Assembly: GCF_004116265.1 (NCBI RefSeq)
Contig: NZ_QOUX01000032.1
Coordinates: 186,001 to 250,000 of the forward strand
DNA length: 64,000 bases
Direction: 5' to 3'
From: Anaerobacillus alkaliphilus
Lineage (GTDB): Bacteria > Bacillota > Bacilli > Bacillales > Anaerobacillaceae
The notes under the pieces were generated by a model. The model was given only the letters and a program-made list of their open reading frames with translations, was not told the DNA's origin and did not search any database. This document shows, piece after piece, positions 54,413 through 63,361 of this stretch. The position numbers and the translations under genes are program-made. Numbering within the stretch: position 1 is the first letter of the stretch; each line of letters opens with the position of its first letter.

Positions 54413-55489
54413 TTGTTTGAGAGAAACATCTTTGATGAGTATAAGCTTTATTGTGAGCAGCGTTTTGTGTTAGGTGAGCATGAGGGGTTTACAGCAAAAA
54501 ATAATCATTACATTGTTGTATGTGTGGATCAAATTGAGGATCATGAAATTAAAGAGATGGTAAACATGGGGAATCATCTTACGGCTAACGGTGATCATGA
54601 GATTGCTACCTTTATACCAACGATAAAGAATACACTCACTAGTTTTGTAGATGGACAGAACTGTATCTTATTGCAACTTCCACGGTATGTTTCGCGAAGC
54701 AAGATGCAGAAATCATTGGGTTATGAATTAGCACGGTTGCACAGACGAGGCAAGACGTTTCAAAGTGGAAACAGAGAGGGAGGAACTTGGTCTCAATTTT
54801 GGTTAAAACGGTTAAATCAATTAGAGATGCTTTATGTAGACCTTTCAAAGCAACCGAAAAAATATAGCTTTGACCAAGCCTTTATGATTTCATTTCCTTA
54901 TTATTTAGGTAGAACGGAAACAGCAATTCAATATATGGTCGACAGTAACCTTGATTTCGGGCAACAGATAAAGCAAGAGCCGAAGACCATTTGCCATTAT
55001 CAGTTTTCTCCAAACACATGGCTCACCTATGATGAGAAAACAGCTGCAGGAGTAAAGAGTCCGATTGAATTTGTTTATGATTACCCAAGTCGAGATCTCT
55101 CAGAATGGATGAGGGTGATTTCAAGACAGGATGCGGAACCTTATCGAAAGATTAACGAGTTTATTAGGGGATATGAAACAGTCGAAACAATATCTCCAAT
55201 TTCATGGCGTTATATTTATGGTCGTCTACTTTTCCCAATTGATTACTTTAGGATTGTAGAGGGTTATTACCGCAGTATTGATGATGAAGAAGCAGAAAAA
55301 TATACAGACCAACTCTTTGAATTATTAGGTGAGGAAAAGAAGACCGAAGCATTCTTACGAGACTTTCATCAAACAATCCTTCCTCAGCATCACATAACTC
55401 TTGTGCCTCAGGTTGATTGGCTTCGAAGAGAGGAAAGGCCAAATTCATCTTTACGTAATACCTATAATCACTTTCAGCGTAGGCACTGA
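54413..55489 (+). CDS. yutH: Spore coat-associated protein YutH
   Basis: A 358-residue protein with an aminoglycoside-phosphotransferase/CotS-like fold. Sequence runs LFERNIFDEYKLYCEQRFVLGEHEG..., with LHRRGKTFQ in the kinase-like core and ISWRYIYGRLLFPIDYFRIVEGYY near the C-terminus. It lacks obvious catalytic HxD/DFG residues, as in coat relatives. TTG at 54413 has AAGGAG eight nt upstream; GTG at 54404 would add three residues. Confidence 0.82.
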   Translation: MFERNIFDEYKLYCEQRFVLGEHEGFTAKNNHYIVVCVDQIEDHEIKEMVNMGNHLTANGDHEIATFIPTIKNTLTSFVDGQNCILLQLPRYVSRSKMQKSLGYELARLHRRGKTFQSGNREGGTWSQFWLKRLNQLEMLYVDLSKQPKKYSFDQAFMISFPYYLGRTETAIQYMVDSNLDFGQQIKQEPKTICHYQFSPNTWLTYDEKTAAGVKSPIEFVYDYPSRDLSEWMRVISRQDAEPYRKINEFIRGYETVETISPISWRYIYGRLLFPIDYFRIVEGYYRSIDDEEAEKYTDQLFELLGEEKKTEAFLRDFHQTILPQHHITLVPQVDWLRREERPNSSLRNTYNHFQRRH

Positions 55490-55513
55490 CAACCATAGTC
55501 AGTGTCTTTTTTT
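55482..55513 (+). terminator. Terminator of yutH
   Basis: GGCACTGAC...GTCAGTGTCTTTTTTT. Confidence 0.92.
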
Positions 55514-55594
55514 CGAACAAAACCAAAAACAGTTGAGGACAGTGAGTGATAAGGTTAAAGTAAAGATAGATCTTTTGAAAAAAGAGGTGTCATT

Positions 55595-56581
55595 ATGACG
55601 AAGCCATATGTATTTATAACGAGAAAATTACCAGAGGAAACAATTGTGGATTTACTAGATGTGGCAGATGTATCGATGTGGCCATATGAAGAAGAACCAG
55701 TTCCCCGTGAAAAGTTGATGGAAGAAGCAAAGAAAGCAAACGGTCTACTGACGATGCTCTCTGATAAGATTGATAACGAGCTTATAAATCAAGCATCACA
55801 CCTAAAGGTAGTAGCAAATCTGGCTGTTGGGTTTGACAATATCGATGTAGAAGAGGCCACTAAAAAAGGAATTGCCATTTGCAATACACCAGACGTCCTA
55901 TCAGATACTACGGCAGATTTAACATTTGCATTACTAATGGCTACTGCAAGAAGGGTAGTTGAAGCTGCACAATACATAAAGGACGGTCAGTGGAAAAATT
56001 GGGGTCCAATGTTGTTAGCAGGGACAGACATTCACCACAAAACCATTGGCATAGTGGGCATGGGGCGTATCGGAGAGGCTGTAGCAAAACGAGCAACAGG
56101 ATTTGAGATGGAGATCTTATATCATAACCGTACACGTAAACACGAAGCGGAGAGTAAACTTGGTGCAAATTATTGTAGCTTTGAAGAATTACTTAAAAAT
56201 AGTGATTTTATCGTTTGTTTGGCACCTTTAACTGCCGAAACTAGAGGGATGTTTAATGAACAGGCATTCAAGCAAATGAAAGAGACAGCGATATTCATAA
56301 ATGCTTCTCGGGGTGACGTAGTCGACGAGCAAGCATTATTTTACGCCTTAAAAAATGGGGTCATTAAGGCAGCAGGTTTAGATGTGTTTCAAAATGAACC
56401 AATTGGTGCTGAGCATCCATTGTTAAAACTACCTAATCTTGTGGCAATTCCACACATAGGTAGTGCAAGTGTGGAAACGAGAAAGGTGATGGCAGAACTG
56501 GCTAGCAGAAATATTCGGAATGTCCTTCTAGATAGACAACCAGAAGCAATTGTTAATCATGTTGTACTCTCACAATCATGA
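55595..56581 (+). CDS. D-2-hydroxyacid dehydrogenase (glyoxylate/hydroxypyruvate reductase type)
   Basis: A 328-residue NAD(P)-dependent dehydrogenase. Rossmann motif GIVGMGRIGEAVAKRATGF, the NLAVGFDNIDVEEATKKGI substrate loop, catalytic Arg in FINASRGDVVDEQAL and His in AIPHIGSAS. It most resembles the glyoxylate/hydroxypyruvate/gluconate reductases. GAGGTG before the ATG. Its last bases overlap a DUF1450 gene (ATGA). Confidence 0.9.
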   Translation: MTKPYVFITRKLPEETIVDLLDVADVSMWPYEEEPVPREKLMEEAKKANGLLTMLSDKIDNELINQASHLKVVANLAVGFDNIDVEEATKKGIAICNTPDVLSDTTADLTFALLMATARRVVEAAQYIKDGQWKNWGPMLLAGTDIHHKTIGIVGMGRIGEAVAKRATGFEMEILYHNRTRKHEAESKLGANYCSFEELLKNSDFIVCLAPLTAETRGMFNEQAFKQMKETAIFINASRGDVVDEQALFYALKNGVIKAAGLDVFQNEPIGAEHPLLKLPNLVAIPHIGSASVETRKVMAELASRNIRNVLLDRQPEAIVNHVVLSQS

Positions 56582-56802
56582 ATAGGATTGAGTGTTGTTT
56601 CATAAATAGGTTAAACGGATGTGATGAACTGTTTAAATCCTTAGAGAAACAGCCAGATATCCAAGTCACTACTCTTAACTGTATCGGAAATTGTCTCATT
56701 TGTGCAGAACGTTTTCACTGTATTGTTAATGGAGTTCGAGTTGTTGCTACCTCAGAAGAAGAGCTCCGTCAATTGATTGTAGTGAACCTCCAAAAAAAAT
56801 AA
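56578..56802 (+). CDS. DUF1450 (YuzB-like) paralogue
   Basis: A 74-residue protein: MNRIECCFINRLNGCDELFKSLEKQ, then NCIGNCLICAERFHCIVNGVRVV. It shares the DUF1450 layout with the YuzB at 62.6 kb, but has an extra CC pair and a CxxxCxxC centre in place of CLSFCGRC. Metal or cluster binding is possible. It is translationally coupled to the dehydrogenase gene. Function unknown. Confidence 0.75.
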   Translation: MNRIECCFINRLNGCDELFKSLEKQPDIQVTTLNCIGNCLICAERFHCIVNGVRVVATSEEELRQLIVVNLQKK

Positions 56803-56810
56803 TTTACCCT

Positions 56811-56841
56811 CGGGCGGATATACTATATCCGTCCTTTTTTC
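56811..56841 (+). terminator. Terminator of the dehydrogenase-DUF1450 unit
   Basis: GGGCGGATATA...TATATCCGTCC then T6. Confidence 0.92.
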
Positions 56842-56897
56842 TAGTAATTACTGTAAGCGTTTTATATATTTTTATTTTAAAAAGTCAGAAAATAGTC

Positions 56898-56926
56898 TTG
56901 TAAATAGCTAAGTAAGAGACTATAAT
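56898..56926 (+). promoter_or_regulatory. Promoter of hom-thrCB
   Basis: TTGTAA, 17-nt spacer, TATAAT, 70 nt before the hom start codon. Downstream, AAACGTTTG (56939-56947) contains the palindrome core seen at 52631 in a possible operator position. Confidence 0.7.
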
Positions 56927-56996
56927 GTCCATTATATATAAACGTTTGTTTTTCTAGGGAAAACAACTAAGAATAAAAGGTTAGGAGTGAAGGGGA

Positions 56997-58301
56997 ATGA
57001 CAAATAAAGTATCAATCGGACTGTTAGGATTAGGAACTGTAGGTAGTGGTGTCGTCCGTATTATTGAAAATCACCAACAAGAACTTCAGCATCAAGTGGG
57101 GGCTAGAGTGACCGTAGAAAAAATCCTTGTGAAAGATGCCTTGAAGCAAAGAGCAGTTGAAATTGATGAAACACTCCTAACTGAAGATCCAGAAGAGGTT
57201 ATTGCCAATCCTGAGATTGATGTGATTGTTGAAGTCATGGGTGGGACAAATGAAGCTAGAGACTATATTATTCGTGCTTTAAACAACAAAAAACATGTTG
57301 TAACAGCTAATAAGGATCTTATGGCATTGTATGGCGCAGAATTACTAACCGTAGCATCGAAAAATGGCTGTGATTTGTTTTATGAGGCTAGTGTTGCTGG
57401 GGGTATTCCGATTATTCGTTCCCTTGTGGAAGGATTATCTTCTGACCGAATTACAAAATTAATGGGAATTGTTAATGGAACAACCAATTATATATTAACG
57501 AAGATGAGTAATGAAGGAAGTTCATACGAAGAAGTACTTCAAGAAGCACAAGACTTAGGGTACGCAGAAAGTGATCCAACTTCTGATGTTGAAGGTCTTG
57601 ATGCGGCTAGGAAAATGGCGATCCTAAGTACTTTAGGGTTTTCTATGAATATTGCACTTGAAGATGTGTCTGCACAAGGAATTTCTGAGGTTACTGAAGA
57701 AGATTTAGACTATGCAAAACAGCTTGGCTATCGCATGAAACTAGTTGGTATCGCAAAGCGTGATCAAGGAAAAGTAGAGATTAGTGTCCAACCAACACTT
57801 TTGCCAAAAAATCACCCGTTAGCATCCGTTAATGATGTGTTTAATGCGGTTTATGTATACGGGGAAGCTGTTGGTGAAACGATGTTTTACGGACCCGGGG
57901 CAGGATCTTTACCGACGGCAACAGCGGTTGTATCGGATATGATTACCGTCATGAAAAATATGCGTCTTGGTGTCAATGGCAGAAGTGCGTTGCCGCCACT
58001 CTATGAAAAGCAATTAAAAACAGATGAAGAAATCATTTCTAAATATTTCATGAGACTTCATGTAGAAGATAAGGCCGGAGCATTTGCTGCGATCACAACA
58101 CTATTCTCCGAAAATAATGTTTCATTTGAAAAGCTTTTGCAGATGCCAATAAAAAACAAGGATTTAGCTGAAGTTGTCATTGTTACGCATAAAACGAACA
58201 AAAAAACGTACGAATTGATCCAAAGTTGCTTACGAGACCTAGATGTGGTGAAAGATGTGAGGAGCAGCTATCGTATTGAGGGGGTAAGCTACGATGAGTA
58301 G
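56997..58301 (+). CDS. hom: Homoserine dehydrogenase
   Basis: A 434-residue NAD(P)-dependent enzyme converting aspartate semialdehyde to homoserine. N-terminal [18 protein letters not shown] nucleotide site, catalytic domain with [32 protein letters not shown] and [14 protein letters not shown], and a C-terminal ACT domain ([28 protein letters not shown]) for threonine feedback. First gene of hom-thrC-thrB, overlapping thrC by eight nt. Confidence 0.96.
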   Translation: MTNKVSIGLLGLGTVGSGVVRIIENHQQELQHQVGARVTVEKILVKDALKQRAVEIDETLLTEDPEEVIANPEIDVIVEVMGGTNEARDYIIRALNNKKHVVTANKDLMALYGAELLTVASKNGCDLFYEASVAGGIPIIRSLVEGLSSDRITKLMGIVNGTTNYILTKMSNEGSSYEEVLQEAQDLGYAESDPTSDVEGLDAARKMAILSTLGFSMNIALEDVSAQGISEVTEEDLDYAKQLGYRMKLVGIAKRDQGKVEISVQPTLLPKNHPLASVNDVFNAVYVYGEAVGETMFYGPGAGSLPTATAVVSDMITVMKNMRLGVNGRSALPPLYEKQLKTDEEIISKYFMRLHVEDKAGAFAAITTLFSENNVSFEKLLQMPIKNKDLAEVVIVTHKTNKKTYELIQSCLRDLDVVKDVRSSYRIEGVSYDE

Positions 58302-59358
58302 ATGGAAAGGTTTATTACATGAATACAAGGATTTTTTACCCATCAACGAACAGACACCAATGCTAACTTTAAATGAAGGTAACACACCGTTAATTCGCTT
58401 AGACACGCTTTCAGAAAGATGGGGAGTAGATCTCTATGTAAAAGTAGAGGGTGCTAACCCTACAGGTTCTTTTAAGGATCGCGGAATGGTTATGGCAGTT
58501 GCTAAAGCAAAAGAGGAAGGCAGTAAGACAATCATTTGTGCTTCTACTGGTAATACTTCCGCAGCGGCAGCAGCCTATGGCTCTAGAGCAGGTCTACGAT
58601 CAATTATTGTTATACCTGAAGGGAAGATTGCCCTTGGAAAACTTGCTCAAGCGGTGATGTATGGGGCTGAGATTTTTGAGATTAAAGGGAATTTTGACGA
58701 TGCTTTAACCATTGTTCGAAAAATTAGTGAAGTTGAGCCAATTACTCTTGTAAACTCTGTAAATCCATATCGGATTGAAGGCCAAAAAACAGCTGCCTTT
58801 GAAATTTGTGATGCTCTTGGGAAAGCGCCAGATGTGTTGGCAATCCCGGTTGGTAATGCTGGTAACATAACAGCTTATTGGAAAGGGTTCAAAGAATACC
58901 ATGACAAAAACCAAACGGGTTTACCTGAGATGCGTGGTTTTGAAGCAGAAGGCTCTGCAGCGATTGTTCGTAACTCAGTCATTCCAAATCCAGAGACTAT
59001 CGCAACAGCAATTCGGATTGGTAACCCAGCTAGTTGGAAACAAGCAGTAGACGCTGCTACATCATCAAACGGTGCTATTGATTATGTGACAGATGAAGAG
59101 ATTTTAGAAGCATATCAATTACTTGCTAAAACAGAAGGTATATTTGCTGAACCAGCTTCTTGTGCTTCGATTGCGGGGTTATTTAAACAGTTGAATAGTG
59201 GTGAAATCCAAAGAGGAGCACAAGTTGTCTGTGTCCTAACAGGAAACGGATTAAAAGACCCAACGACAGCAATGAACACTATTACAGTAAAACCAACAGT
59301 CCTACCGAATGACGAAGATGCTTTCTTAAAGCAAATTCGAGGTGGTGTTTATCAGTGA
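58294..59358 (+). CDS. thrC: Threonine synthase
   Basis: A 354-residue PLP enzyme making threonine from phosphohomoserine. PLP lysine in [20 protein letters not shown]; phosphate-binding loop [14 protein letters not shown]; serine loop [27 protein letters not shown] precedes the ATG within hom. It overlaps thrB by four nt. Confidence 0.96.
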   Translation: MSRWKGLLHEYKDFLPINEQTPMLTLNEGNTPLIRLDTLSERWGVDLYVKVEGANPTGSFKDRGMVMAVAKAKEEGSKTIICASTGNTSAAAAAYGSRAGLRSIIVIPEGKIALGKLAQAVMYGAEIFEIKGNFDDALTIVRKISEVEPITLVNSVNPYRIEGQKTAAFEICDALGKAPDVLAIPVGNAGNITAYWKGFKEYHDKNQTGLPEMRGFEAEGSAAIVRNSVIPNPETIATAIRIGNPASWKQAVDAATSSNGAIDYVTDEEILEAYQLLAKTEGIFAEPASCASIAGLFKQLNSGEIQRGAQVVCVLTGNGLKDPTTAMNTITVKPTVLPNDEDAFLKQIRGGVYQ

Positions 59359-60278
59359 GTGAACAAAAAGTAATTATTCGAGTTCCGGCAAGTACAGCCA
59401 ATCTTGGACCAGGTTTTGACTCTGTCGGGCTTGCACTAAATCGATATTTAACTCTAGAGGTAACAAGAGCAGATAAGTGGGTGTTTCAGTTCATTGGTCC
59501 AAATCTAGAGGGTATCTCAACCGGTACTGATAACCTAATTTATGAGATTGCTGAACAGGTTGCTTCTAAATATCATGCTATCTTGCCTTCGTGCCAAGTC
59601 ACAGTGAAAAGTGAAATTCCGCTTGGAAAGGGAATGGGGAGTAGTGCTGCCGCCATTGTTGCAGCGATAGAACTAGCTAACCAAATGGCAAATTTAAATC
59701 TAACACAAGATGATAAAATTAGAGAATCAAGTCTTATTGAAGGACATCCGGACAATGCAGCGGCATCGGTATGTGGTGGACTTGTGATTGGTACTCATAG
59801 TGAAAGAGAAACCTTTGTGATGCAGGCAGAAATAGAAGGTGTCGATATTGTTATGATGGTTCCTTCCCAACAATTACTTACGAAAAAAGCCCGTGGAGTG
59901 CTTCCTGAAACAGTGACATTTGCAGAAGCCGTTCAAGCTAGTAGTATTAGTAATGTATTAGTAGGGGCATTATTAACGAATAATTGGCCATTAGCAGGTG
60001 AAATGATGGTTAGGGACCTTTTTCACCAACCGCATCGTACAGAGCTTGTTCCTGGCCTACAAGAGATTATTGAAAACATTAAAGATTATGGTGCATACGG
60101 CGCGGCCTTAAGTGGGGCAGGACCTACATTAATTGTTTTTGCGCCAGCAAGTCAAGGTGATGAGGTGATTTCTGCTCTTCAACAGACATTTACTAGCTTT
60201 ACATATGATTTAGTTAACGTTGATTCGGAAGGAATTAAAGTAAATGTAGAATGTAGAGTGAAGAATTATGAATTATGA
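59355..60278 (+). CDS. thrB: Homoserine kinase with heptamer-encoded C-terminus
   Basis: A 307-residue GHMP kinase phosphorylating homoserine. Motifs: [22 protein letters not shown] loop [18 protein letters not shown], and C-terminal [17 protein letters not shown]. The final residues ([11 protein letters not shown]) are encoded by GAATGTA- and GAATTAT-type repeat units that run through the stop codon, so the native C-terminus appears to have been replaced or extended by about ten residues. GTG start at 59355. Confidence 0.94.
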   Translation: MSEQKVIIRVPASTANLGPGFDSVGLALNRYLTLEVTRADKWVFQFIGPNLEGISTGTDNLIYEIAEQVASKYHAILPSCQVTVKSEIPLGKGMGSSAAAIVAAIELANQMANLNLTQDDKIRESSLIEGHPDNAAASVCGGLVIGTHSERETFVMQAEIEGVDIVMMVPSQQLLTKKARGVLPETVTFAEAVQASSISNVLVGALLTNNWPLAGEMMVRDLFHQPHRTELVPGLQEIIENIKDYGAYGAALSGAGPTLIVFAPASQGDEVISALQQTFTSFTYDLVNVDSEGIKVNVECRVKNYEL

Positions 60279-60445
60279 ATTATGAATTATGAATTGAAGA
60301 GAAAAATGTAAAATGTAGAATGTAGAATGTAGAATGTAAAATCTAAAAAACCAAAATTATGAATTATGAATTATGAATTATGAATTGAAGAGAAAAATGT
60401 AGAATGTAGAGTGAAGAATTATGAATTATGAATTATGAATTGAAT
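60244..60445 (+). repeat. Composite heptamer array after thrB
   Basis: GAATTAT units (60265-60295, 60355-60386, 60417-60442) alternate with GAATGTA units (60247-60260, 60307-60340, 60397-60412). A larger block (GAATGTAGAGTGAAGAATTA and following GAATTGAAGAGAAAAATGTA) occurs twice, showing duplication of a composite unit. Confidence 0.9.
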
Positions 60446-60457
60446 CGGGAACATAAG

Positions 60458-60490
60458 AAAAACCAGGGTCCTAATGGAACCTGGTTTTTA
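60458..60490. terminator. Bidirectional terminator thrB/yutI
   Basis: AAAAACCAGGGTCC/GGAACCTGGTTTTT with one mismatch. Confidence 0.9.
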
Positions 60491-60498
60491 CACGTAAA

Positions 60499-60732
60499 TT
60501 AAAATACTTGTTCGATTTCTTTTACTCCTGGTACTTCTTCAAGTAATGCTCTTTCGATACCAGCTTTTAACGTGATAGTAGAACTTGGGCAAGATCCGCA
60601 AGCGCCAGTTAAACGAACTTTAACGATACCTTCTTCGTCGATGTCTACTAATTCAACATCTCCTCCGTCACGTTGTAAGAATGGACGTAGTTTATTTAAA
60701 ACTTCTTGTACTTGTTCTTTCATTTCAGCCAT
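60499..60732 (-). CDS. yutI: NifU-domain Fe-S carrier (YutI)
   Basis: A 77-residue NifU C-terminal-domain (Nfu) protein: [46 protein letters not shown]. The CxxC (ACGSCP) binds a [4Fe-4S] cluster for delivery to apo-proteins. It complements the suf system in this window. ATG at 60732 with AAGGAGTG. Confidence 0.93.
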   Translation of the reverse strand: MAEMKEQVQEVLNKLRPFLQRDGGDVELVDIDEEGIVKVRLTGACGSCPSSTITLKAGIERALLEEVPGVKEIEQVF

Positions 60733-60908
60733 TAAAAACACTCCTTTCGTGGTTCTTCTTCAATTATAATATCCATAATGAAAAAAATCCATGAATCTGT
60801 TTTGAAATTTACACAAGCTTTTCTAGATTACTGGAAAAGCACTTATTGTGTATTTAATTTTATAGTGTGGTACTATAAGAAAAAGTGACTTTGTCAGGAG
60901 GAATATTT

Positions 60909-61217
60909 GTGAATAGTCCTGTAAAAATATATGTTTATGGAGCAGAAGTAAAGTGTGCGAGTTGTGTAAATTTGCCATCTGCATCTGAAACCTTCGAATG
61001 GATTGAGGCAGCAGTAAATCGGAAATTTCCGGAAAATCAGTATGAATATATTTATGTTGATTTACATGCACCTGCAAATGATACAGAACAAGAGATGGCT
61101 ACAAGAATTGTAGAAGAGGACTTGTTTTACCCAGTAGTCGTAATAAATGATGAAATTGTAGCAGAAGGCAATCCGAGATTACCTGATATTTACAAAAAGC
61201 TAGAACAGTTACAATAA
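60909..61217 (+). CDS. yuzD: YuzD family thioredoxin-fold protein (DUF1462)
   Basis: A 102-residue protein: VKIYVYGAEVKCASCVNLPSASETFEWIEAAVNRKFPENQYEYIYVDLHAP..., with a CxxC (Cys-Ala-Ser-Cys) and a C-terminal DLFYPVVVINDEIVAEGNPRL, which fits a thioredoxin-like fold. GTG at 60909 follows AGGAGG. It is divergent from yutI. Possible redox or Fe-S role. Confidence 0.88.
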   Translation: MNSPVKIYVYGAEVKCASCVNLPSASETFEWIEAAVNRKFPENQYEYIYVDLHAPANDTEQEMATRIVEEDLFYPVVVINDEIVAEGNPRLPDIYKKLEQLQ

Positions 61218-61220
61218 CAC

Positions 61221-61252
61221 AAAAAAGCTTGAGGATCATTTCCTCAAGCTTT
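61221..61252. terminator. Bidirectional terminator yuzD/yutJ
   Basis: AAAGCTTGAGGA...TCCTCAAGCTTT. Confidence 0.9.
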
Positions 61253-61263
61253 AACACTACTTA

Positions 61264-62334
61264 TCAACCAGTATGATATTTATACATCCATAACACACCA
61301 GACTTTAACACACGAGGAACACGTCCTAATAGAGTTCGATCACCCATAACTCCAAACCCGTGTTTCTTCCCAAGTGAGCCAAGGACGCCTTTGAGTTTAA
61401 TTTTTGGCATCATTTCCGGAAGAGGCTCGTTGTTATGCATTCTTTCCATAATCATAACAATTTGTTCGCCTTGTGCCTCAGCTAATTGGGCGCTTGGCGC
61501 ATGATTTAATGCCGCACAGTCGCCTACAACAAAAATATCTTCATATCCTTCAATATGGTGATGTTTTGTCAGAATGACGCGTCCCATTGAGTCTTTTTCT
61601 ACATCTAAATTTCGAACGACTTCATTTGCCTGAATTCCAGCTGTCCAGATTATCGCATCTGAATGAGTAGGTTCGTCGTGATTATAGAGAATATTTTCTT
61701 CAACTTTTGTAATATTTGCTTGGTTAACTAACGTAACACCATGGTCGATAAGCCATTTTTGAACATAAAGGTGGAGCTTTGGTGGAAACATTGAAAGAAT
61801 TGTTTTCCCACGGTCAAAAAGAATTACTTTAAGATCAGGTCTACTTTCACGAAGCTCACTTGCTAACTCAACGCCACTTAAACCGCCACCAACAATTGAA
61901 ACTGTTCCGCCGGGTCCAACGTCTTGGATTTTATGATAAGCCATTCGTGCCTTTCTAATAGTCTGTATACTTAACGTGTGTTCAGCAGCACCAGGAACAC
62001 CATGGTACTTATCTTCACAGCCTAAGCCAATGACAACTTGATCGAATGCAAGTTCTTCTTCTGAGTTTTTAAAAGAAACTGTTTTTTCATTTAGATTAAC
62101 TGATTTTATATCTCCGTACTTGATATCTAGTCTCTCATCAGTCGGAAAAGTTACTCTCAGATGCTGATCAGCTTCTGTTCCTGCAGCTAAAGCATAGTAT
62201 TCTGTCTTTAAGCAGTGATAAGGAACTTTGTCCACTAAAGTAATACGAAAGTCTGAGAGTTTGTTGCTTGCTAACAACTTTTGGATTATTCTTAATCCCC
62301 CATAGCCGCCACCTAATATAACGATATGTTTCAT
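61264..62334 (-). CDS. yutJ: NDH-2-like FAD-dependent oxidoreductase YutJ
   Basis: A 356-residue flavoprotein of the type II NADH dehydrogenase family. FAD site IVILGGGYGGLRIIQKL, NAD site VSIVGGGLSGVELASEL, and FAD-binding DIFVVGDCAAL. It probably passes electrons from NADH to menaquinone or acts as a soluble reductase. ATG at 62334 after AAAGGGG; the longer frame is not needed. A near-consensus cre site (TGTAAACGTTTTTA, 62398-62411) lies upstream. Confidence 0.9.
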   Translation of the reverse strand: MKHIVILGGGYGGLRIIQKLLASNKLSDFRITLVDKVPYHCLKTEYYALAAGTEADQHLRVTFPTDERLDIKYGDIKSVNLNEKTVSFKNSEEELAFDQVVIGLGCEDKYHGVPGAAEHTLSIQTIRKARMAYHKIQDVGPGGTVSIVGGGLSGVELASELRESRPDLKVILFDRGKTILSMFPPKLHLYVQKWLIDHGVTLVNQANITKVEENILYNHDEPTHSDAIIWTAGIQANEVVRNLDVEKDSMGRVILTKHHHIEGYEDIFVVGDCAALNHAPSAQLAEAQGEQIVMIMERMHNNEPLPEMMPKIKLKGVLGSLGKKHGFGVMGDRTLLGRVPRVLKSGVLWMYKYHTG

Positions 62335-62397
62335 AGCATTATTCCCCTTTACGTTTCTTTCATGTTGTAAACAACCATTAATGGTAAAAATACACAT

Positions 62398-62411
62398 TGT
62401 AAACGTTTTTA
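62398..62411. promoter_or_regulatory. cre-like site upstream of yutJ
   Basis: TGTAAACGTTTTTA differs from the CcpA consensus TGWAANCGNTNWCA at one position. Confidence 0.4.
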
Positions 62412-62575
62412 ACGGTGTTTAATTATATTCATCGAAAATGTCCACTTTAAATTCTAACAACTTTATGTCATTTAAACAACAACTTTGTGACAAAATATTT
62501 GTCATATATTATCCCTAAAAAGTTTGACAACAATGTAAGATGCATGTACATTTGAATTATTAAGAGGTGAGAATG

Positions 62576-62812
62576 ATGAGACCAATCATAGAATTTTGTG
62601 CAACAAACTTAGCTAGTGGTAGTCAAAAAGCATTAGAGATCCTTGAAAAGGATCCTGATTTAGATGTGATAGAATATGGTTGTTTGAGCTTCTGTGGAAG
62701 ATGCTCCAGAAGTCAATTTGCACTCGTCAACGGAGAAGTGGTCACGGGTGAGACAAGTGAAGAGTTAGTAAAAAAAATATATGCATTTATTGAAGAAAAC
62801 TTAGTTTTTTAA
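62576..62812 (+). CDS. yuzB: YuzB family protein (DUF1450)
   Basis: A 78-residue protein: [62 protein letters not shown]. The four cysteines (C..., CLSFCGRC) are conserved in the family and may bind metal. ATG at 62576 preferred for spacing to AGAGGTGAG. Its TAA stop is part of the target duplication of MITE copy 5. Confidence 0.9.
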   Translation: MRPIIEFCATNLASGSQKALEILEKDPDLDVIEYGCLSFCGRCSRSQFALVNGEVVTGETSEELVKKIYAFIEENLVF

Positions 62813-62974
62813 GGCTCTTTTCGTAAACATTGTGCCTTTTACCTTAAAAAAATTAGGATAATACCCTAAAGAAAAGAGCAATACTTACTAAATTAGTGGT
62901 GAAATCTTAGTATTTTGTGTAAAAATCCGGCTTTTGGGATTTTTACGAAAGCAACAAACTTTGCGAAAACAGCC
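62813..62974 (-). mobile_element. MITE copy 5 (162 bp, reversed)
   Basis: Ends GGCTCTTTTCGTAAACATTG and AACTTTGCGAAAACAGCC. Perfect 8-bp target duplication TTTTTTAA (62805-62812 and 62975-62982). The element starts on the base after the yuzB stop codon. Confidence 0.92.
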
Positions 62975-62987
62975 TTTTTTAAAGAAC

Positions 62988-63020
62988 AGCCCTTAGTCTA
63001 ATAATGAACTAAGGGCTTTA
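62988..63020 (+). terminator. Terminator of yuzB
   Basis: AGCCCTTAGT...ACTAAGGGCTTTA, now separated from yuzB by MITE copy 5. Confidence 0.85.
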
Positions 63021-63107
63021 TTATTATTTTAAGTACTAGCACATATCAACGCTTTCATTAATAAAAAGATTGTAATAAACTGATAAAAAGCTTAAGGGGG
63101 CAAGAAG

Positions 63108-63341
63108 ATGATCCCGTTTCAAAATACGTGGCCGTACGAAATATCTGGAAAGGACATCTATATTCATAACTGTCCTTATTGTGGTAAAGAAAATGTTCTT
63201 ACAACAATGAAAAAAGGGGACATAGAAAGAGCAAGAGAAGGGATTAAAACATATCTCATAATGCCTTGTTGCCTAGAAAAAATGACGATACTTGAAGCAG
63301 ATGAAGATTACTTTTGGACAGATGAGCGTCTAAGAAAATAA
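63108..63341 (+). CDS. Hypothetical Cys-rich small protein
   Basis: A 77-residue soluble protein (MIPFQNTWPYEISGKDIYIHNCPYCGKENVLTTMKKGD..., then IMPCCLEKMTILEADEDYFW). The CPYCGKEN motif plus CC could form a zinc ribbon. I do not recognise the family. It lies 20 nt before dapF, so the two probably share a transcript. AAGGGGG precedes the ATG. Confidence 0.7.
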   Translation: MIPFQNTWPYEISGKDIYIHNCPYCGKENVLTTMKKGDIERAREGIKTYLIMPCCLEKMTILEADEDYFWTDERLRK

Positions 63342-63361
63342 ATAATCGGTGAGGGATAAAG

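Noticed and set aside
56853-56866. cre site near the hom promoter (TGTAAGCGTTTTAT)
   Set aside because: Two mismatches to the consensus and a position just after the terminator of the previous unit make CcpA control doubtful.
56843-56996. T-box leader before hom-thrCB
   Set aside because: No specifier loop, T-box sequence or terminator/antiterminator is seen; a plain promoter fits.
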